Made by a program: the position numbers and the translations under genes. The notes under the pieces are model-generated. The model ran no database searches. It had not been told where the DNA came from and was given only the letters and a program-made list of their open reading frames with translations. Positions 54,983-63,924 of a stretch of 64,000 bases of DNA are shown here, one piece after another. The stretch spans positions 345,700 through 409,699 of the forward strand of contig JACRBT010000001.1 of assembly GCA_016234445.1 (NCBI GenBank), read 5' to 3'. Source of the stretch: Chloroflexota bacterium. Its GTDB lineage: Bacteria; Chloroflexota; Dehalococcoidia; Tepidiformales; Tepidiformaceae. The stretch's first letter is position 1, and the number at the start of each line of letters is the position of its first letter.

Positions 54983-55534
54983 ATGGCGAAGCTCAACAGG
55001 CAGCGGGTCACGGCGGAGGTCGACGGCGAGTTCGTCGTCTTCATGATCGGGATGCGGGTGAACCGTCCCTGGAAGGTCCACCGCTGGCTGCCGGTCTTCA
55101 TGGCGATGCCAAAGATGTTGAAGGAACTGTCGAAGCACCCGGAGATGGGCCTGCTCGGCTACCGTCAGCACCTGGCGAACCCGCTCAGCCCGATGGTTGT
55201 GCAGTATTGGCGGTCGTTCGAACATCTCGAACGCTTCTCCCGCAGCAAGGATTCGACCCACTTCCCCGCCTGGGTCAGCTTCAACAAGCGGGTCGGCTCG
55301 AACGGGGACGTGGGCATCTGGCACGAAACCTACCGCGTGGCCGCCGGCCAGTTCGAGTGCGTCTACAACAACATGCCGGACTATGGGCTGGCGAAGGCCA
55401 CGAAGATTGTCCCGGCCGCCGGCCGCAAAGCGACCGCTGCCGGGCGCCTGGGGTATCGCGAGGGCGACGTGGCGCCGGTGGACGAGTCCGGCGTGGTGGC
55501 CGAAGCACTCCCGGCGGAGGCGCATTCGGGGTAG
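54983..55534 (+). CDS. DUF4188 domain protein
   Basis: 183 residues matching DUF4188: [62 protein letters not shown] and [26 protein letters not shown]. This dimeric alpha-beta-barrel-like family is distantly related to heme-binding monooxygenases and aldoxime dehydratases; function is unknown. ATG 54983 with GGAGG seven bases ahead; 106 bp after the selenoprotein gene. Confidence 0.85.
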   Translation: MAKLNRQRVTAEVDGEFVVFMIGMRVNRPWKVHRWLPVFMAMPKMLKELSKHPEMGLLGYRQHLANPLSPMVVQYWRSFEHLERFSRSKDSTHFPAWVSFNKRVGSNGDVGIWHETYRVAAGQFECVYNNMPDYGLAKATKIVPAAGRKATAAGRLGYREGDVAPVDESGVVAEALPAEAHSG

Positions 55535-55537
55535 GCT
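55532..55537 (+). promoter_or_regulatory. Possible internal leaderless -10 box
   Basis: TAGGCT, formed across the upstream stop codon, ends 6 bp before ATG 55544, which has no ribosome-binding site nearby. Confidence 0.35.
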
Positions 55538-55543
55538 TACGGC

Positions 55544-56113
55544 ATGGATGAACGGATTTCGTGGTTTCCCGTAGCCGAACGGTCGTCGCTTTCGCCCGAG
55601 ACGCAGGCCCTTTTCGCCCAGGTGGAGGAGAAGCTCGGCTTTGTGCCAAACGTCTTCCGGGCGTTCGCCTGGCGTGAGCCCCGCTTCCGCAAGTGGCTGG
55701 CCCACTACGACGACCTGATGCAGCCGTCGCCGGGCCTCGGCAAGGCCGAACGGGAGATGATCTCGGTCGTCGTCTCGATGCAGAACCAGTGCCTCTATTG
55801 CCTCGCCGCCCACGGGTTCGCGGTCCGCGCCCTCCTGAAAGACCCGGTGAAGGGCGAGCGCGTCACGCTCGACTACCGGCGCGCCGGCCTGAACGAGCGC
55901 CAGACGGCGATGCTCGACTTCGTCGTGAAGCTGACCCTCGACCCCGTGACCGTCGAGGAAGCGGACGTCGACGAACTCCGGGCGCAGGGGTTCGAAGAAG
56001 AGGACATCTGGGACATCGCCGAGGTGGCGGCAATGTTCAATTTCACCAACCGCCTGATGAGCGCCGCCGGCGTCCTCCCGAACCCGGAGTACCACGGCAT
56101 GGCCCGGGGATAG
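55544..56113 (+). CDS. AhpD-like / carboxymuconolactone decarboxylase-fold peroxidase-related protein
   Basis: 189 residues. The AhpD catalytic motif CLYCLAAH (CxxCxxxH) follows EREMISVVVSMQNQ; DIWDIAEVAAMFNFTNRLMSAAGVLPNPEYHGMAR is typical of uncharacterised peroxidase-related proteins. The Cys pair can cycle as a disulfide and reduce peroxides or their partners. Position after a Sec/Cys protein is suggestive of a shared redox role but proves nothing. Confidence 0.88.
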   Translation: MDERISWFPVAERSSLSPETQALFAQVEEKLGFVPNVFRAFAWREPRFRKWLAHYDDLMQPSPGLGKAEREMISVVVSMQNQCLYCLAAHGFAVRALLKDPVKGERVTLDYRRAGLNERQTAMLDFVVKLTLDPVTVEEADVDELRAQGFEEEDIWDIAEVAAMFNFTNRLMSAAGVLPNPEYHGMARG

Positions 56114-56146
56114 CGCTTTCCTCTTCCCTTTCGCGCCTTGCATGTC

Positions 56147-56152
56147 TACCCT
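56147..56152 (+). promoter_or_regulatory. Leaderless -10 box of fabI
   Basis: TACCCT ends 6 bp before the ATG at 56159. The intervening GCGGGG is too close for a ribosome-binding site. Confidence 0.45.
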
Positions 56153-56158
56153 GCGGGG

Positions 56159-56944
56159 ATGATGGAACTGACCGGGAAAAAGGCGCTCATCTTTGGCGTC
56201 GCCAACGACCATTCGATCGCGTGGGGCATTGCGAAGGCGTTTCACGCAGCCGGGGCCGAAATCGGCTTCTCGTACGCGGTGCCGACGCTCGAAAAGCGGG
56301 TGAGGCCGCTGGCCGAGAGCCTCGGCTCGGACTTCATCGAAGAGTGCGACGTGACGAGCGACGCCGCGATCGAGACCGTCTTCGCGAAGGCGAAGGACCG
56401 CTTCCGGACGATCGACATCCTCGTCCATGCGATCGCCTTCGCCAACCGCGAGGACCTGGCGGGGCGGTTCGTCGATACCAGCCGCGACGGCTTCCTCCTC
56501 GCCCACAACATCTCGGTTTACTCGCTCGTGGCGCTCACCCGGGCGGCGATGCCCCTGATGCCGGAAGGCGGCAGTGTCCTCACCCTGACCTACTATGGCG
56601 CCGAGAAGGTGGTGCCCAAGTACAACGTCATGGGCGTCGCCAAGGCCTCCCTCGAAGCGACGATGCGCTACCTGGCGAGCGACCTCGGGCCCCAGGGCAT
56701 CCGGGTGAACGCGATCAGCGCGGGGCCGATCCGGACGCTGGCGGCCTCCGGCATCAGCGGCTTCCGCGACTACCAGCGGAGCTTTGCCGGCGTCGCCCCG
56801 CTGCGCCGCAACGTCACGATCGACGATGTCGGCGCCTCGGCGGCGTTTCTCAGCAGCGATGGCGCCCGAGGGATCACTGGCGAGGTCCTCTACGTCGACA
56901 GCGGCTACAACATCATGGGCATGCTGACTTCTGAGGACGAATGA
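56159..56944 (+). CDS. fabI: Enoyl-[acyl carrier protein] reductase FabI
   Basis: 261 residues of the FabI branch of short-chain dehydrogenases. The N-terminal nucleotide site is [15 protein letters not shown] (FabI style rather than TGxxxGxG), the catalytic pair is Tyr-x6-Lys in [13 protein letters not shown], and the substrate loop reads [16 protein letters not shown]. It performs the last step of the fatty-acid elongation cycle with NADH or NADPH and is the triclosan target in other bacteria. ATG 56159 (or the adjacent 56162) is chosen over 56138, whose extra residues do not fit the family. Confidence 0.93.
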   Translation: MMELTGKKALIFGVANDHSIAWGIAKAFHAAGAEIGFSYAVPTLEKRVRPLAESLGSDFIEECDVTSDAAIETVFAKAKDRFRTIDILVHAIAFANREDLAGRFVDTSRDGFLLAHNISVYSLVALTRAAMPLMPEGGSVLTLTYYGAEKVVPKYNVMGVAKASLEATMRYLASDLGPQGIRVNAISAGPIRTLAASGISGFRDYQRSFAGVAPLRRNVTIDDVGASAAFLSSDGARGITGEVLYVDSGYNIMGMLTSEDE

Positions 56945-56951
56945 GCCGCCG

Positions 56952-57452
56952 GTGAGCGCGATCCGCATCGTCCCCTACGACCGGGCACGCCACGGGGACG
57001 GTCCCTGGCGGGTGATCAGCGCCGTCTTCGACGAATACGGGTTCCCCTTCGCCGAAAGCGACTACGACGCCGACGTGCTGGACCCGGCGGCCCACTACGA
57101 CGGCCAAACGGGCTGGTTCGCGGTGGCGGAGGCCGCGGACGGCAGGGTGGTGGGCTGCGTCGGGGTCACCGACGAGGGCGAGGGGCTGTTCGAGTTGCAT
57201 CGTCTCTACGTACTGGCCGAGGGGCGGCGTGGCGGGACGGGGAGCGCGTTGGTACGGTGGGTGCTGGAAACGGCGCGATCCCGGGGCGCCCGGAGGATGG
57301 TGCTCTTCAGCGACATCCACTTCGAAGACGCCCACCGCCTCTACGAACGCTTCGGTTTCCACCGCTTCCGCTTCCGCTACGCCCCCGACCCGTGGGAGAG
57401 CCGCGAATGGGGGTTCGAACTGGACATGCGGGCGAGCGGGGAACGACGCTGA
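56952..57452 (+). CDS. GNAT family N-acetyltransferase
   Basis: 166 residues; acetyl-CoA motif in LHRLYVLAEGRRGGTGSALVRWVLETARSRGARRMVLFSD and final DAHRLYERFGFHRFRF. Substrate unknown. GTG start 7 bp after the fabI stop, so likely on its transcript. Confidence 0.88.
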   Translation: MSAIRIVPYDRARHGDGPWRVISAVFDEYGFPFAESDYDADVLDPAAHYDGQTGWFAVAEAADGRVVGCVGVTDEGEGLFELHRLYVLAEGRRGGTGSALVRWVLETARSRGARRMVLFSDIHFEDAHRLYERFGFHRFRFRYAPDPWESREWGFELDMRASGERR

Positions 57453-57493
57453 TCCGGCGCGCAAGGGCAGAGCGCGGAGAAAGCAAGGACGAC

Positions 57494-58306
57494 ATGGAGG
57501 CAGGGACGGCCGCCATCCCGGATGCGGTGCGAGAGCCGCTTACGGCCCTCGTGGCCGAACTGGTTGCCGCCGGGGCCGAGACCGTCTGGCTCGCTGGGAG
57601 CTTCGCCCGGGCCGAAGCCGGGCCCTATTCGGATGTCGACGTCGGTGTGCTCTCCGGGACAGCGCGCGGACCGGGCTATCGCCTGGAACAGCGCGGCGGC
57701 GTGCTCTTTTCAACGTCGTGGACCACCGCCGAGGCGACGGCCCGTTCGTTCCGCGACCCTGCGGTCCTTGGGGCGGCGGTGCCCGGCTGGCGGCGGGCGG
57801 TGCTCCTGCACGACCCGTCCGGCACCGGGGGCCGGTTGCGCGACGAAGCCCTGACATTCAGCTGGGAGCCTGTCGCCGCCTCGTGTGATCGCTGGGCGGC
57901 GGAGCAGGTCGCCGGGTATGCCGAGGAAGTCCACAAGCTGTGCAATTCGTTGCACCGCGGTGATTCCCTCACCGCCGCTGTGCAGAGAAACGTCCTGGCC
58001 AACCGCCTGGCGTTCGCGCTGTCGGTCCGCCATCGGATTCTCTACGACACGGAGAACGCGCTCTGGTCGACGGTAGCGTCGGCGATGGGGGAGCCGTGGG
58101 CATCGGAACAGGCGGCCGCATTCTCTGTGGGCGGCGAGTCGTTGGAGGCGTCCTCCCGGGCCGCCCTGGGGCTTTACGTCCTCGCTGCCAGCGAAGTGTC
58201 GGCCCTTCTCGACGGCCGGCAACGGGCGGTGGTCGAGCGGGCGGTAGACCTGGCCGATCGCATTTGCCGCGGCGGTGGGGATGGCGCGAGCCGCGAGCTG
58301 GAGTAG
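57494..58306 (+). CDS. MNT-type nucleotidyltransferase domain protein
   Basis: 270 residues. The N-terminal domain has the polymerase-beta-like signature GSFARAEAGPYSDVDVGVL (GS-x10-DxD), the metal and nucleotide site. The C-terminal helical domain is of unknown type (CDRWAAEQVAGYAEEVHKLCNSLHRGD...). Such proteins transfer nucleotides to antibiotics, proteins (MntA-HEPN systems) or RNA; a HEPN partner is not seen next to it. ATG 57494 with AAGGA close by; 41 bp after the GNAT gene. Confidence 0.75.
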   Translation: MEAGTAAIPDAVREPLTALVAELVAAGAETVWLAGSFARAEAGPYSDVDVGVLSGTARGPGYRLEQRGGVLFSTSWTTAEATARSFRDPAVLGAAVPGWRRAVLLHDPSGTGGRLRDEALTFSWEPVAASCDRWAAEQVAGYAEEVHKLCNSLHRGDSLTAAVQRNVLANRLAFALSVRHRILYDTENALWSTVASAMGEPWASEQAAAFSVGGESLEASSRAALGLYVLAASEVSALLDGRQRAVVERAVDLADRICRGGGDGASRELE

Positions 58307-58323
58307 CCCGGCAAGCGGTGCTC

Positions 58324-58569
58324 ATGGCAGAGTACGAAGCTGGGATGGTTCGACCTGTAGTTCTTCCCTGGAGACGACCGTTGCCGCGACCGAGATGCCT
58401 CTGGTGCATGGACCCGCCCTTCGAAGACGTGGCGGTGCTGAAATGGCGCGGGGAGGAGCGCGAGCGCCTGACCGTGCCGCTCTGCCGCAAGCACCTCGGC
58501 CGCCTGAAGGAAGCCGGGGCGAAGGGCAAGGAGACGAAGGGCTGGTTCTACAAGGTCGGGTGGTGGTAG
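58324..58569 (+). CDS. Small Cys/His protein, unknown
   Basis: 81 residues. CLWC near residue 26 and CRKHLGRL further on could form one zinc site (Cys-x2-Cys ... Cys-x2-His). The end GWFYKVGWW is aromatic. No family recognised. ATG 58324 or 58345 may start it. It follows the nucleotidyltransferase by 17 bp and is followed by a terminator, so it is the last gene of the plus-strand unit. Confidence 0.6.
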   Translation: MAEYEAGMVRPVVLPWRRPLPRPRCLWCMDPPFEDVAVLKWRGEERERLTVPLCRKHLGRLKEAGAKGKETKGWFYKVGWW

Positions 58570-58597
58570 GCGGGGAACCCCTGCGCAGCGACATGAA

Positions 58598-58628
58598 AGA
58601 GGGGCAGGGTGGAGAACCTTGCCCCTCT
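58598..58628. terminator. Terminator hairpin between convergent genes
   Basis: 12-bp stem with one G-T pair (58598-58609 with 58617-58628) and a 7-nt loop, between stops at 58569 (plus) and 58655 (minus). Confidence 0.7.
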
Positions 58629-58654
58629 CTGGGGATTCGCTGGAACCGGTGGCG

Positions 58655-59434
58655 TTAGTGCGGGTTCACCCAGAAGACGTGGGTGAGGAGGCGGGCGCCG
58701 CCGCCGAAATCGCGCTCGAAGACCTGGCTCTGGCCGTTCGCCGAGCTGGCCACGAGCTTGCCCCACGAATTGGCCGCTGAGAAGTCGCCGTTCTTCATCG
58801 AGGCGGGCATGGAGCTCACGGTCGTGGTGGAGTCGAGGTGGGCGTAGATGGTCTCGAGCTGCTCGTAGTCGTGGGCGTTCGGATGCTGGTTGCTGCTCGG
58901 GTCGCTGGTGTAGTCCATGCACGTCCCGAGGTTGGCGTTGCTGAAGTTCTCGTCCTGGTGGCCGAGGCCGAAGGTGTGGCCCACCTCCTGGCACATCACC
59001 AGGTTTCGCCAGGCCGGCGTGTTGTACTTGCTGGTGTTGAAGTAGGTGTCGTTCACCTTGACGGTGCCCTGGGCGATGTGGGTGCCGCCGGTGATCCAGA
59101 TCTGGGCGACCCCGAGCCAGCCATTGTTCCCGTAGGTGCTGTTGCAGACTTCGACGCGGCCGAGGGTGGCGCTGCAGCGCTTTGGCGATCCCGCCCCGCC
59201 GGCGACGATCGTGGTGTCGAGGACGGTCGAGGCCGACCAATCGGTCGACGTGGTGGCGAGATATGGATCCCAGGTGCCGGAGACGTTGTCGCCGAGCTTC
59301 AGGGTGAAGGGGTTGGCGGTCCGCGCCCAGTGGTAGCTGCCCCAGGCGTGGCTGGCGTTGGCGGCGAAGGGCATGGCGGCGAAGACGGCGAGGGCGGCCA
59401 TGGCGGCCCAAAGTCCGAGGAATCTGCGGTGCAT
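58655..59434 (-). CDS. Secreted matrixin-like metalloprotease homologue with QExxH motif
   Basis: 259 residues with a signal peptide (about 1-27, ending AANASHA). The region expected to hold the zinc motif HExxHxxGxxHxxD reads Gln149-Glu-Val-Gly-His153-Thr-Phe-Gly-Leu-Gly-His159-Gln-Asp161, so the first ligand His is Gln, while the Glu, the other two His and the Asp are kept. A downstream CMDYTSD supplies the Met-turn. I believe related secreted proteins with CQE(V/I)GH exist, so this may be a subfamily trait rather than decay. Peptidase activity is therefore unproven. ATG 59434 with GGAG seven bases ahead; an upstream ATG at 59458 would spoil the signal peptide. Confidence 0.75.
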   Translation of the reverse strand: MHRRFLGLWAAMAALAVFAAMPFAANASHAWGSYHWARTANPFTLKLGDNVSGTWDPYLATTSTDWSASTVLDTTIVAGGAGSPKRCSATLGRVEVCNSTYGNNGWLGVAQIWITGGTHIAQGTVKVNDTYFNTSKYNTPAWRNLVMCQEVGHTFGLGHQDENFSNANLGTCMDYTSDPSSNQHPNAHDYEQLETIYAHLDSTTTVSSMPASMKNGDFSAANSWGKLVASSANGQSQVFERDFGGGARLLTHVFWVNPH

Positions 59435-59580
59435 GGGGTGGCTCCACCAGAAGTTCACCAGATGGTCGCCCCGCGGGGTCGCCGCGTCAATAGGAAAGAT
59501 TGTTAGAAAAGGTTAGGCACCCCTTCACACTGGAACCTGACATCGCGGCGGCCACCGGCCTGCCGCGCGGGCCGCGACGC

Positions 59581-59608
59581 AAGGCCGCACCGCGCCGGGT
59601 GCGGCCTT
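59581..59608 (-). terminator. Terminator hairpin after EtfD gene
   Basis: 11-bp perfect stem (59581-59591 with 59598-59608), 6-nt GC loop, 26 bp beyond the EtfD stop. No T-tract. Confidence 0.6.
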
Positions 59609-59633
59609 CGCCCTGCGGTGACGGCCGGTCGTT

Positions 59634-61913
59634 CTAGCCGGCGACCCCGGGCGGGAGTTCGCGGGAGTGCTCCTGGATCGCGAGAGCGGCGGGCTTGATG
59701 CTCACTTCGAGCAGTTCGGCGATGTCGAAGGCACGGATGGTGCGCTTCTCTTCGTCGGGCTGCACGGCGGGGATGCCGTCTTCGAACATCTGGATGCAGA
59801 AGGGGCAGGCGGTCGCGACGACGCTGGCGCCGGTGTTCACGGCCTCCGCGGCGCGGAGATGGTTGACGCGGGTGCCCTTCTCTTCCATCCACATGTTGCC
59901 GCCGCCGGCACCACAGCACATGCCGTTCGAACCGCTCCTGGGCATCTCCACGAGGTTCACGCCGGGGATGGCGGAGAGGACGTCGCGGGGCGAGTCGTAG
60001 ATGCCGTTGCCGCGGCCGAGGTAGCAGGAGTCGTGGAAGGTGATGGTGGTGCCGTCCATCTCCTTCGGACGGAGCTTCCCCTTCGCGATCAGCATCTGGA
60101 GGAAGTCCGAATGATGGGTGACTTCGTAACGGCCGCCGAAGTCGGGGTACTCGTTCTTGAAGGTGCTGAAGCAGTGGGGACAGGCGGTGATGACCCGCCG
60201 CACTTCCATCTCGTTCAGCGCCTGGGCGTTCGTTTCGGCGAGGGTGGCGTAGAGGAACTCGTTGCCGAGCCGCCGGGCCGGGTCGCCGCTGCAGGTTTCG
60301 GCCTGGCCGAGGACGCCGAAGCTGGTCCCGGATTCGACCAGGAGCTTGACGACGGCCTTCGTGATCGGGACGTTCCGTTCGACCAGGGCGCCGGAGCAGC
60401 CGACCCAGTAGAGGTATTCCTGGGAGCCGTCGAAGATGGGGACGGCGATGCCTTCGGCCTGGAGCTGTTCGATCCAGGTGGTGCGGGTGAACTGGGTGCC
60501 GCGCCAGGGATGGCCGCGCTGTTCGATGTTCTGGAGGGCGGCCTGGGCGGTGGCCGGGACGCTCGCCTTCTCCATCACCAGGTAGCGGCGCATGTCGACG
60601 ATCGCGGGGACGTGTTCGATCATCACCGGGCAGGCCTGGACGCAGGCCATGCAGGTGCGGCAGGCCCAGAGTGTCTCTTCCTTGATGTAGTCGCCGACGA
60701 GTTCGCCCTTGAGTTCGGCGGCCGGGTCTTTCCCGGCGATGAGGAGGGGGCCGGCGTGGTTCATGTAGGTTTTGAGGTCCTGCATGATCGCCATCGGCGA
60801 GAGGGGCTGGCCGGCGGCCCAGGCGGGGCAGGCGTCGGTGCAGCGGCCGCAGCGGACGCAGGTGTCGGCGTCGAAGAGCGTTTTCCAGGTGAAGTCCTGG
60901 AGGCGGCCGGCGCCGAGGCCCGCGCCGGATTCGATGAGGGCCTCGATGTCGCCCATCGGCGCGAGGTAAGCCTGGGAGCCCGGGCGCTTGAAGAAGCCGT
61001 TCACGGGGCCGAAGACGATGTGGCGGAACTTCGTGATCGACATCAGGGCGAGGAGCCCGAAGGCGAGGACGACGTGGAAGAACCAGAAGAACTTGTGGAT
61101 GTCGAGGAGGGTGTTTTCGCTGGGGCCGCTGAGGAGCTTCGCGAGGACCCAGCCCGCGGGTGACCAGTAGGACCAGTCTTCGTGGCCGGCGGGGATTTCG
61201 TCGGCGGCGAGGCGGAGGCCCTCGACGAGGATGCCGGTGAAGAGGACAACGCCGAGGACGCCGACGATCAGCGCGTCTTCGGCGCCGCGGCGGTCCCAGC
61301 CCAGCTTGGGCGGTGGCGCGAGGTAGCGACGGTAGACCGCCATGCCCACGCCGATGAGCCCAATCACACCGAACGCGTCGCCGATCAGGCTATAGCCGAG
61401 GTAGACCCCGCCCTTGAGGAAGGCATGTTCGGCGTCGCTGCCGAAGATGAGGGGCAGGTAGTCGTCGAAGACGAGGGTGACGGTGACGAGCGTGAGGACG
61501 ATGAAGCTGGAATAGATACACCAGTGCATCACCCCGGCGAAGCGGTCGTTCTTCACCCGGCTGGTGGCCGCACCCATGGTAAGGGCGTTGGTGATCCGGG
61601 CGCCCAGGTGGTTGAAAACGCCCTGGGGCTTCCCCAGGCGCCAGACCCGGAGCCGCCGCACGAAGGCCCCGAGGATGATCGCCATCGAGGCCGCGAAGAT
61701 GAAGTACATGATCGCGGGCGTGCCGATGTTGAAGAAGACTTCGCGCTGCGCGTCGGTGGTGCGGGCGGTTTCCAGCGCCGAGATCGCGGCGATGATCCCG
61801 AGGGGGATGAGGATGCCGCCGGTGCTGGCCCGGAAGCGGGACTGGCGCGGGGCGGCCTGGCCGCTGGCCGTGGACGATGCAGGGATTGGTCGGGGGGCGC
61901 GCTTCATCGCCAT
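59634..61913 (-). CDS. etfD: EtfD-type Fe-S/heme membrane oxidoreductase (ETF:menaquinone oxidoreductase)
   Basis: 759 residues: an N-terminal membrane part with about six helices and the NarI-like cytochrome b fold (GVMHWCIYSSFIVLTLVTVTL, LLDIHKFFWFFHVVLAFGLL), two 4Fe-4S clusters (CVRCGRCTDACP, CRTCMACVQACP) and two CCG domains (WVGCSGALVERN..., SCYLGRGNGIYDSPRDVL...CCGAGGG). This fusion corresponds to M. tuberculosis EtfD, which passes electrons from acyl-CoA dehydrogenases via ETF to menaquinone. It starts 3 bp after the acyl-CoA ligase, in agreement with a beta-oxidation role. No etfA or etfB in the window. Confidence 0.88.
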   Translation of the reverse strand: MAMKRAPRPIPASSTASGQAAPRQSRFRASTGGILIPLGIIAAISALETARTTDAQREVFFNIGTPAIMYFIFAASMAIILGAFVRRLRVWRLGKPQGVFNHLGARITNALTMGAATSRVKNDRFAGVMHWCIYSSFIVLTLVTVTLVFDDYLPLIFGSDAEHAFLKGGVYLGYSLIGDAFGVIGLIGVGMAVYRRYLAPPPKLGWDRRGAEDALIVGVLGVVLFTGILVEGLRLAADEIPAGHEDWSYWSPAGWVLAKLLSGPSENTLLDIHKFFWFFHVVLAFGLLALMSITKFRHIVFGPVNGFFKRPGSQAYLAPMGDIEALIESGAGLGAGRLQDFTWKTLFDADTCVRCGRCTDACPAWAAGQPLSPMAIMQDLKTYMNHAGPLLIAGKDPAAELKGELVGDYIKEETLWACRTCMACVQACPVMIEHVPAIVDMRRYLVMEKASVPATAQAALQNIEQRGHPWRGTQFTRTTWIEQLQAEGIAVPIFDGSQEYLYWVGCSGALVERNVPITKAVVKLLVESGTSFGVLGQAETCSGDPARRLGNEFLYATLAETNAQALNEMEVRRVITACPHCFSTFKNEYPDFGGRYEVTHHSDFLQMLIAKGKLRPKEMDGTTITFHDSCYLGRGNGIYDSPRDVLSAIPGVNLVEMPRSGSNGMCCGAGGGNMWMEEKGTRVNHLRAAEAVNTGASVVATACPFCIQMFEDGIPAVQPDEEKRTIRAFDIAELLEVSIKPAALAIQEHSRELPPGVAG

Positions 61914-61916
61914 CGC

Positions 61917-63488
61917 CTAGATGCCGTCGTTCGTGGGCGTGCCGTAGGCCTTGCGAAGGTCGTTCTTGACGACCTTGCCCATCGGGTTCCGGGGAAGCTC
62001 TTCCAGCACGGCGACGTATTGGGGGGCCTTGTAGGAAGCGAGCCGGGCCTTGCAGTAGTCGATGAGCTCCTTCACGGTGATCGACTGGCCGGGCTTGAGG
62101 ACGATGGCGGCCTTCACGACTTCGCCCCATTCGACGTCGGGCACGCCGATGACGGCCGCTTCTTCGATCGCGGGGTGCGAGGTGAGGCAGTTCTCGATTT
62201 CGCCCGGGGAGATGTTTTCGCCGCCGCGGATGATGAGGTCTTTCTTGCGGCCGGTGATGAAGAGGTAGCCGCCTTCGTCCACGTAGCCGACGTCGCCGGT
62301 GTGGAGCCAGCCGTCGATGATCGCGCTCGCGGTCGCGTCCTCCTGCTTGAAGTAGCCCTTCATCACGCGCGGGGAGCGGATGCAGATCTCGCCCTCCTTG
62401 CCGGCCGCGAGGAGGACGTTGGCGTCGTTCATGATCCCGATTTCGACGTCGGGCATGGGCTGGCCGACGGAGCGAAGGCGCTTCTCCTTGACGGCGGTGT
62501 CGGTGCGAAGGTCGTGGTCTTCGGCGCCGAGGAAGGTGAGGGTGGCGGTCGACTCGGTCTGGCCGTAGGCGTTGATGAGGCCGATGCCGCGAGGCGCGAA
62601 GACGTCGCAGGCCTTGCGGACGACCTCGTAGGGCATGGGCGCCGCGCCGTAGGTGATGCTCTGGAGAGTGGAGAGGTTGTAGCCGTCGAAGCCGGGCACT
62701 TCCATGATCCGCTTGAGCATCGTCGGGACGACGAAGGCGTGGGTGGCGCCTTCGTCCTGGACTGCGCTGAGCCAGTCTTCGGGGGTGAACTGGGGCAAGA
62801 TGACGAGGGTGCGGCCGCTCCAGATGGCGAGCATCATCGTGGTGGCGCCTGCGACATGGAAGAACGGGACCGAGACGAGCACCTTTTCGTGGATGTCCGG
62901 GTCGGCGGGCTGCTGGTTGGTGACGTAGGCCGTCATGTCGAGGTAGGTGAGCTGGACGCCCTTGGGGACGGCCGTCGTGCCGGAGGTGAAGATGATGATC
63001 GTGGCGTCGTGGTCGTCGACTTCGACCCATGGCTCCTCGTCGGAGGCGTGGGCGACGAGTTCGGTGTAGTCGAGGTAGGCGTCGTGGCCGCCGTCGTAGG
63101 CGACGTAGTGCTGGGTGTGGGTGAGGGTGGGGCGAATGCGGTCGAGGAGGCTGGTGTAGCGTTCGGAGACGAAGATCGCCTGGCACTGGCTGACGTTGAT
63201 CATGTGGGTGAGCTCTTCGTCCTTGGCCCGGTAGTTGAGGGGGACGAAGGTGACGCCGATCATCGCGCAGGCGTAGTAGGTGATGACGTAGTCGGCGCTG
63301 TTGACGGACATCACGGCGACCTTCTGGCCGCGCTCGACGCCGAGGCCGGTGAGGGCGTTGGCGAGCTTGACGACCTCCGGGTACATCTCCATATAGAGCA
63401 CGCGCTTGCCGCTGCCGCCGAAGTCGACGAGGGCTTCGCGGTCGGCGACAACCGCCGACGAGATCTGGAGGAATTCGATGGTGTTCAT
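61917..63488 (-). CDS. Acyl-CoA ligase (AMP-forming, long-chain FadD-like)
   Basis: 523 residues of the ANL superfamily: P-loop TIIIFTSGTTAVPKGVQLT, A5 region GLINAYGQTESTATL, hinge GRKKDLIIRGGENISPGEIE, and C-terminal PRNPMGKVVKNDLRKAYG with the catalytic Lys. It activates a carboxylic acid to its CoA ester; chain length cannot be read. First gene of the ligase-etfD unit. A TAGAAT hexamer on the minus strand (63531-63536) may be its -10 box, and GGAG precedes the ATG. Confidence 0.9.
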   Translation of the reverse strand: MNTIEFLQISSAVVADREALVDFGGSGKRVLYMEMYPEVVKLANALTGLGVERGQKVAVMSVNSADYVITYYACAMIGVTFVPLNYRAKDEELTHMINVSQCQAIFVSERYTSLLDRIRPTLTHTQHYVAYDGGHDAYLDYTELVAHASDEEPWVEVDDHDATIIIFTSGTTAVPKGVQLTYLDMTAYVTNQQPADPDIHEKVLVSVPFFHVAGATTMMLAIWSGRTLVILPQFTPEDWLSAVQDEGATHAFVVPTMLKRIMEVPGFDGYNLSTLQSITYGAAPMPYEVVRKACDVFAPRGIGLINAYGQTESTATLTFLGAEDHDLRTDTAVKEKRLRSVGQPMPDVEIGIMNDANVLLAAGKEGEICIRSPRVMKGYFKQEDATASAIIDGWLHTGDVGYVDEGGYLFITGRKKDLIIRGGENISPGEIENCLTSHPAIEEAAVIGVPDVEWGEVVKAAIVLKPGQSITVKELIDYCKARLASYKAPQYVAVLEELPRNPMGKVVKNDLRKAYGTPTNDGI

Positions 63489-63576
63489 GGGTTCTCCGGG
63501 CTGAAGATCAATGCGAGGAACGTGGGCCGGATTCTAAACGATGCCGGGATCATGGGCGAACGGCGGCGCCGGCTCC

Positions 63577-63653
63577 GATCGATCCGTACCGCGACGGGGA
63601 CGGAGCGGCGTCTCCTGTCTCTTTCACATCCCCCGCCACTCGGCCGCAGGTCG
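63577..63653 (+). repeat. Intergenic repeat, A unit copy 1
   Basis: 77 bp from GATCGATCCGTACCGCG to CGGCCGCAGGTCG; matches copy 3 with about three differences. Contains a GGAG-CGGCGT-CTCC mini-hairpin. Confidence 0.85.
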
Positions 63654-63656
63654 CGG

Positions 63657-63701
63657 GGATCCGTGGGCACCCGGGAGACCACTCCTTCACAGTCGTGGCA
63701 C
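63657..63701 (+). repeat. Intergenic repeat, B unit copy 1
   Basis: 45 bp, GGATCCGTGGGCACCCG... to CAGTCGTGGCAC, identical to the copy at 63861. GTGG/CCAC and CCCGGG can form a stem, and the same CCAC can instead pair with the GTGG near the end. Confidence 0.85.
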
Positions 63702-63719
63702 TGCGACCGCGGGCGGCTC

Positions 63720-63758
63720 GATCGATCCGTACCGCGACGGGGACGGATCGGCGTCTCC
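63720..63758 (+). repeat. Intergenic repeat, A unit copy 2 (5' part only)
   Basis: The first 39 bp of the A unit with one change (GGATCGG in place of GGAGCGG), which breaks the mini-hairpin. The sequence then diverges from the other copies. Confidence 0.8.
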
Positions 63759-63860
63759 GGGCCGCCGCGGGTGTCCCTCTCGCCCGTCGCCGTGCCGCGC
63801 CCGTGAGGAAGCGGTTGGCCGTACCGGCACGAGAGCCCGACGGTGGAGGCCCGGTCGGAG

Positions 63861-63905
63861 GGATCCGTGGGCACCCGGGAGACCACTCCTTCACAGTCGT
63901 GGCAC
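63861..63905 (+). repeat. Intergenic repeat, B unit copy 2
   Basis: 45 bp identical to copy 1, 204 bp downstream of it. Confidence 0.85.
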
Positions 63906-63924
63906 GGCGAACGGCGGGCGGCTC

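Noticed and set aside
57494..58569. Type VII (HEPN/MNT) toxin-antitoxin system
   Set aside because: The nucleotidyltransferase domain fits, but the neighbouring 81-residue protein lacks the HEPN R-x4-6-H motif and is a Cys/His protein.
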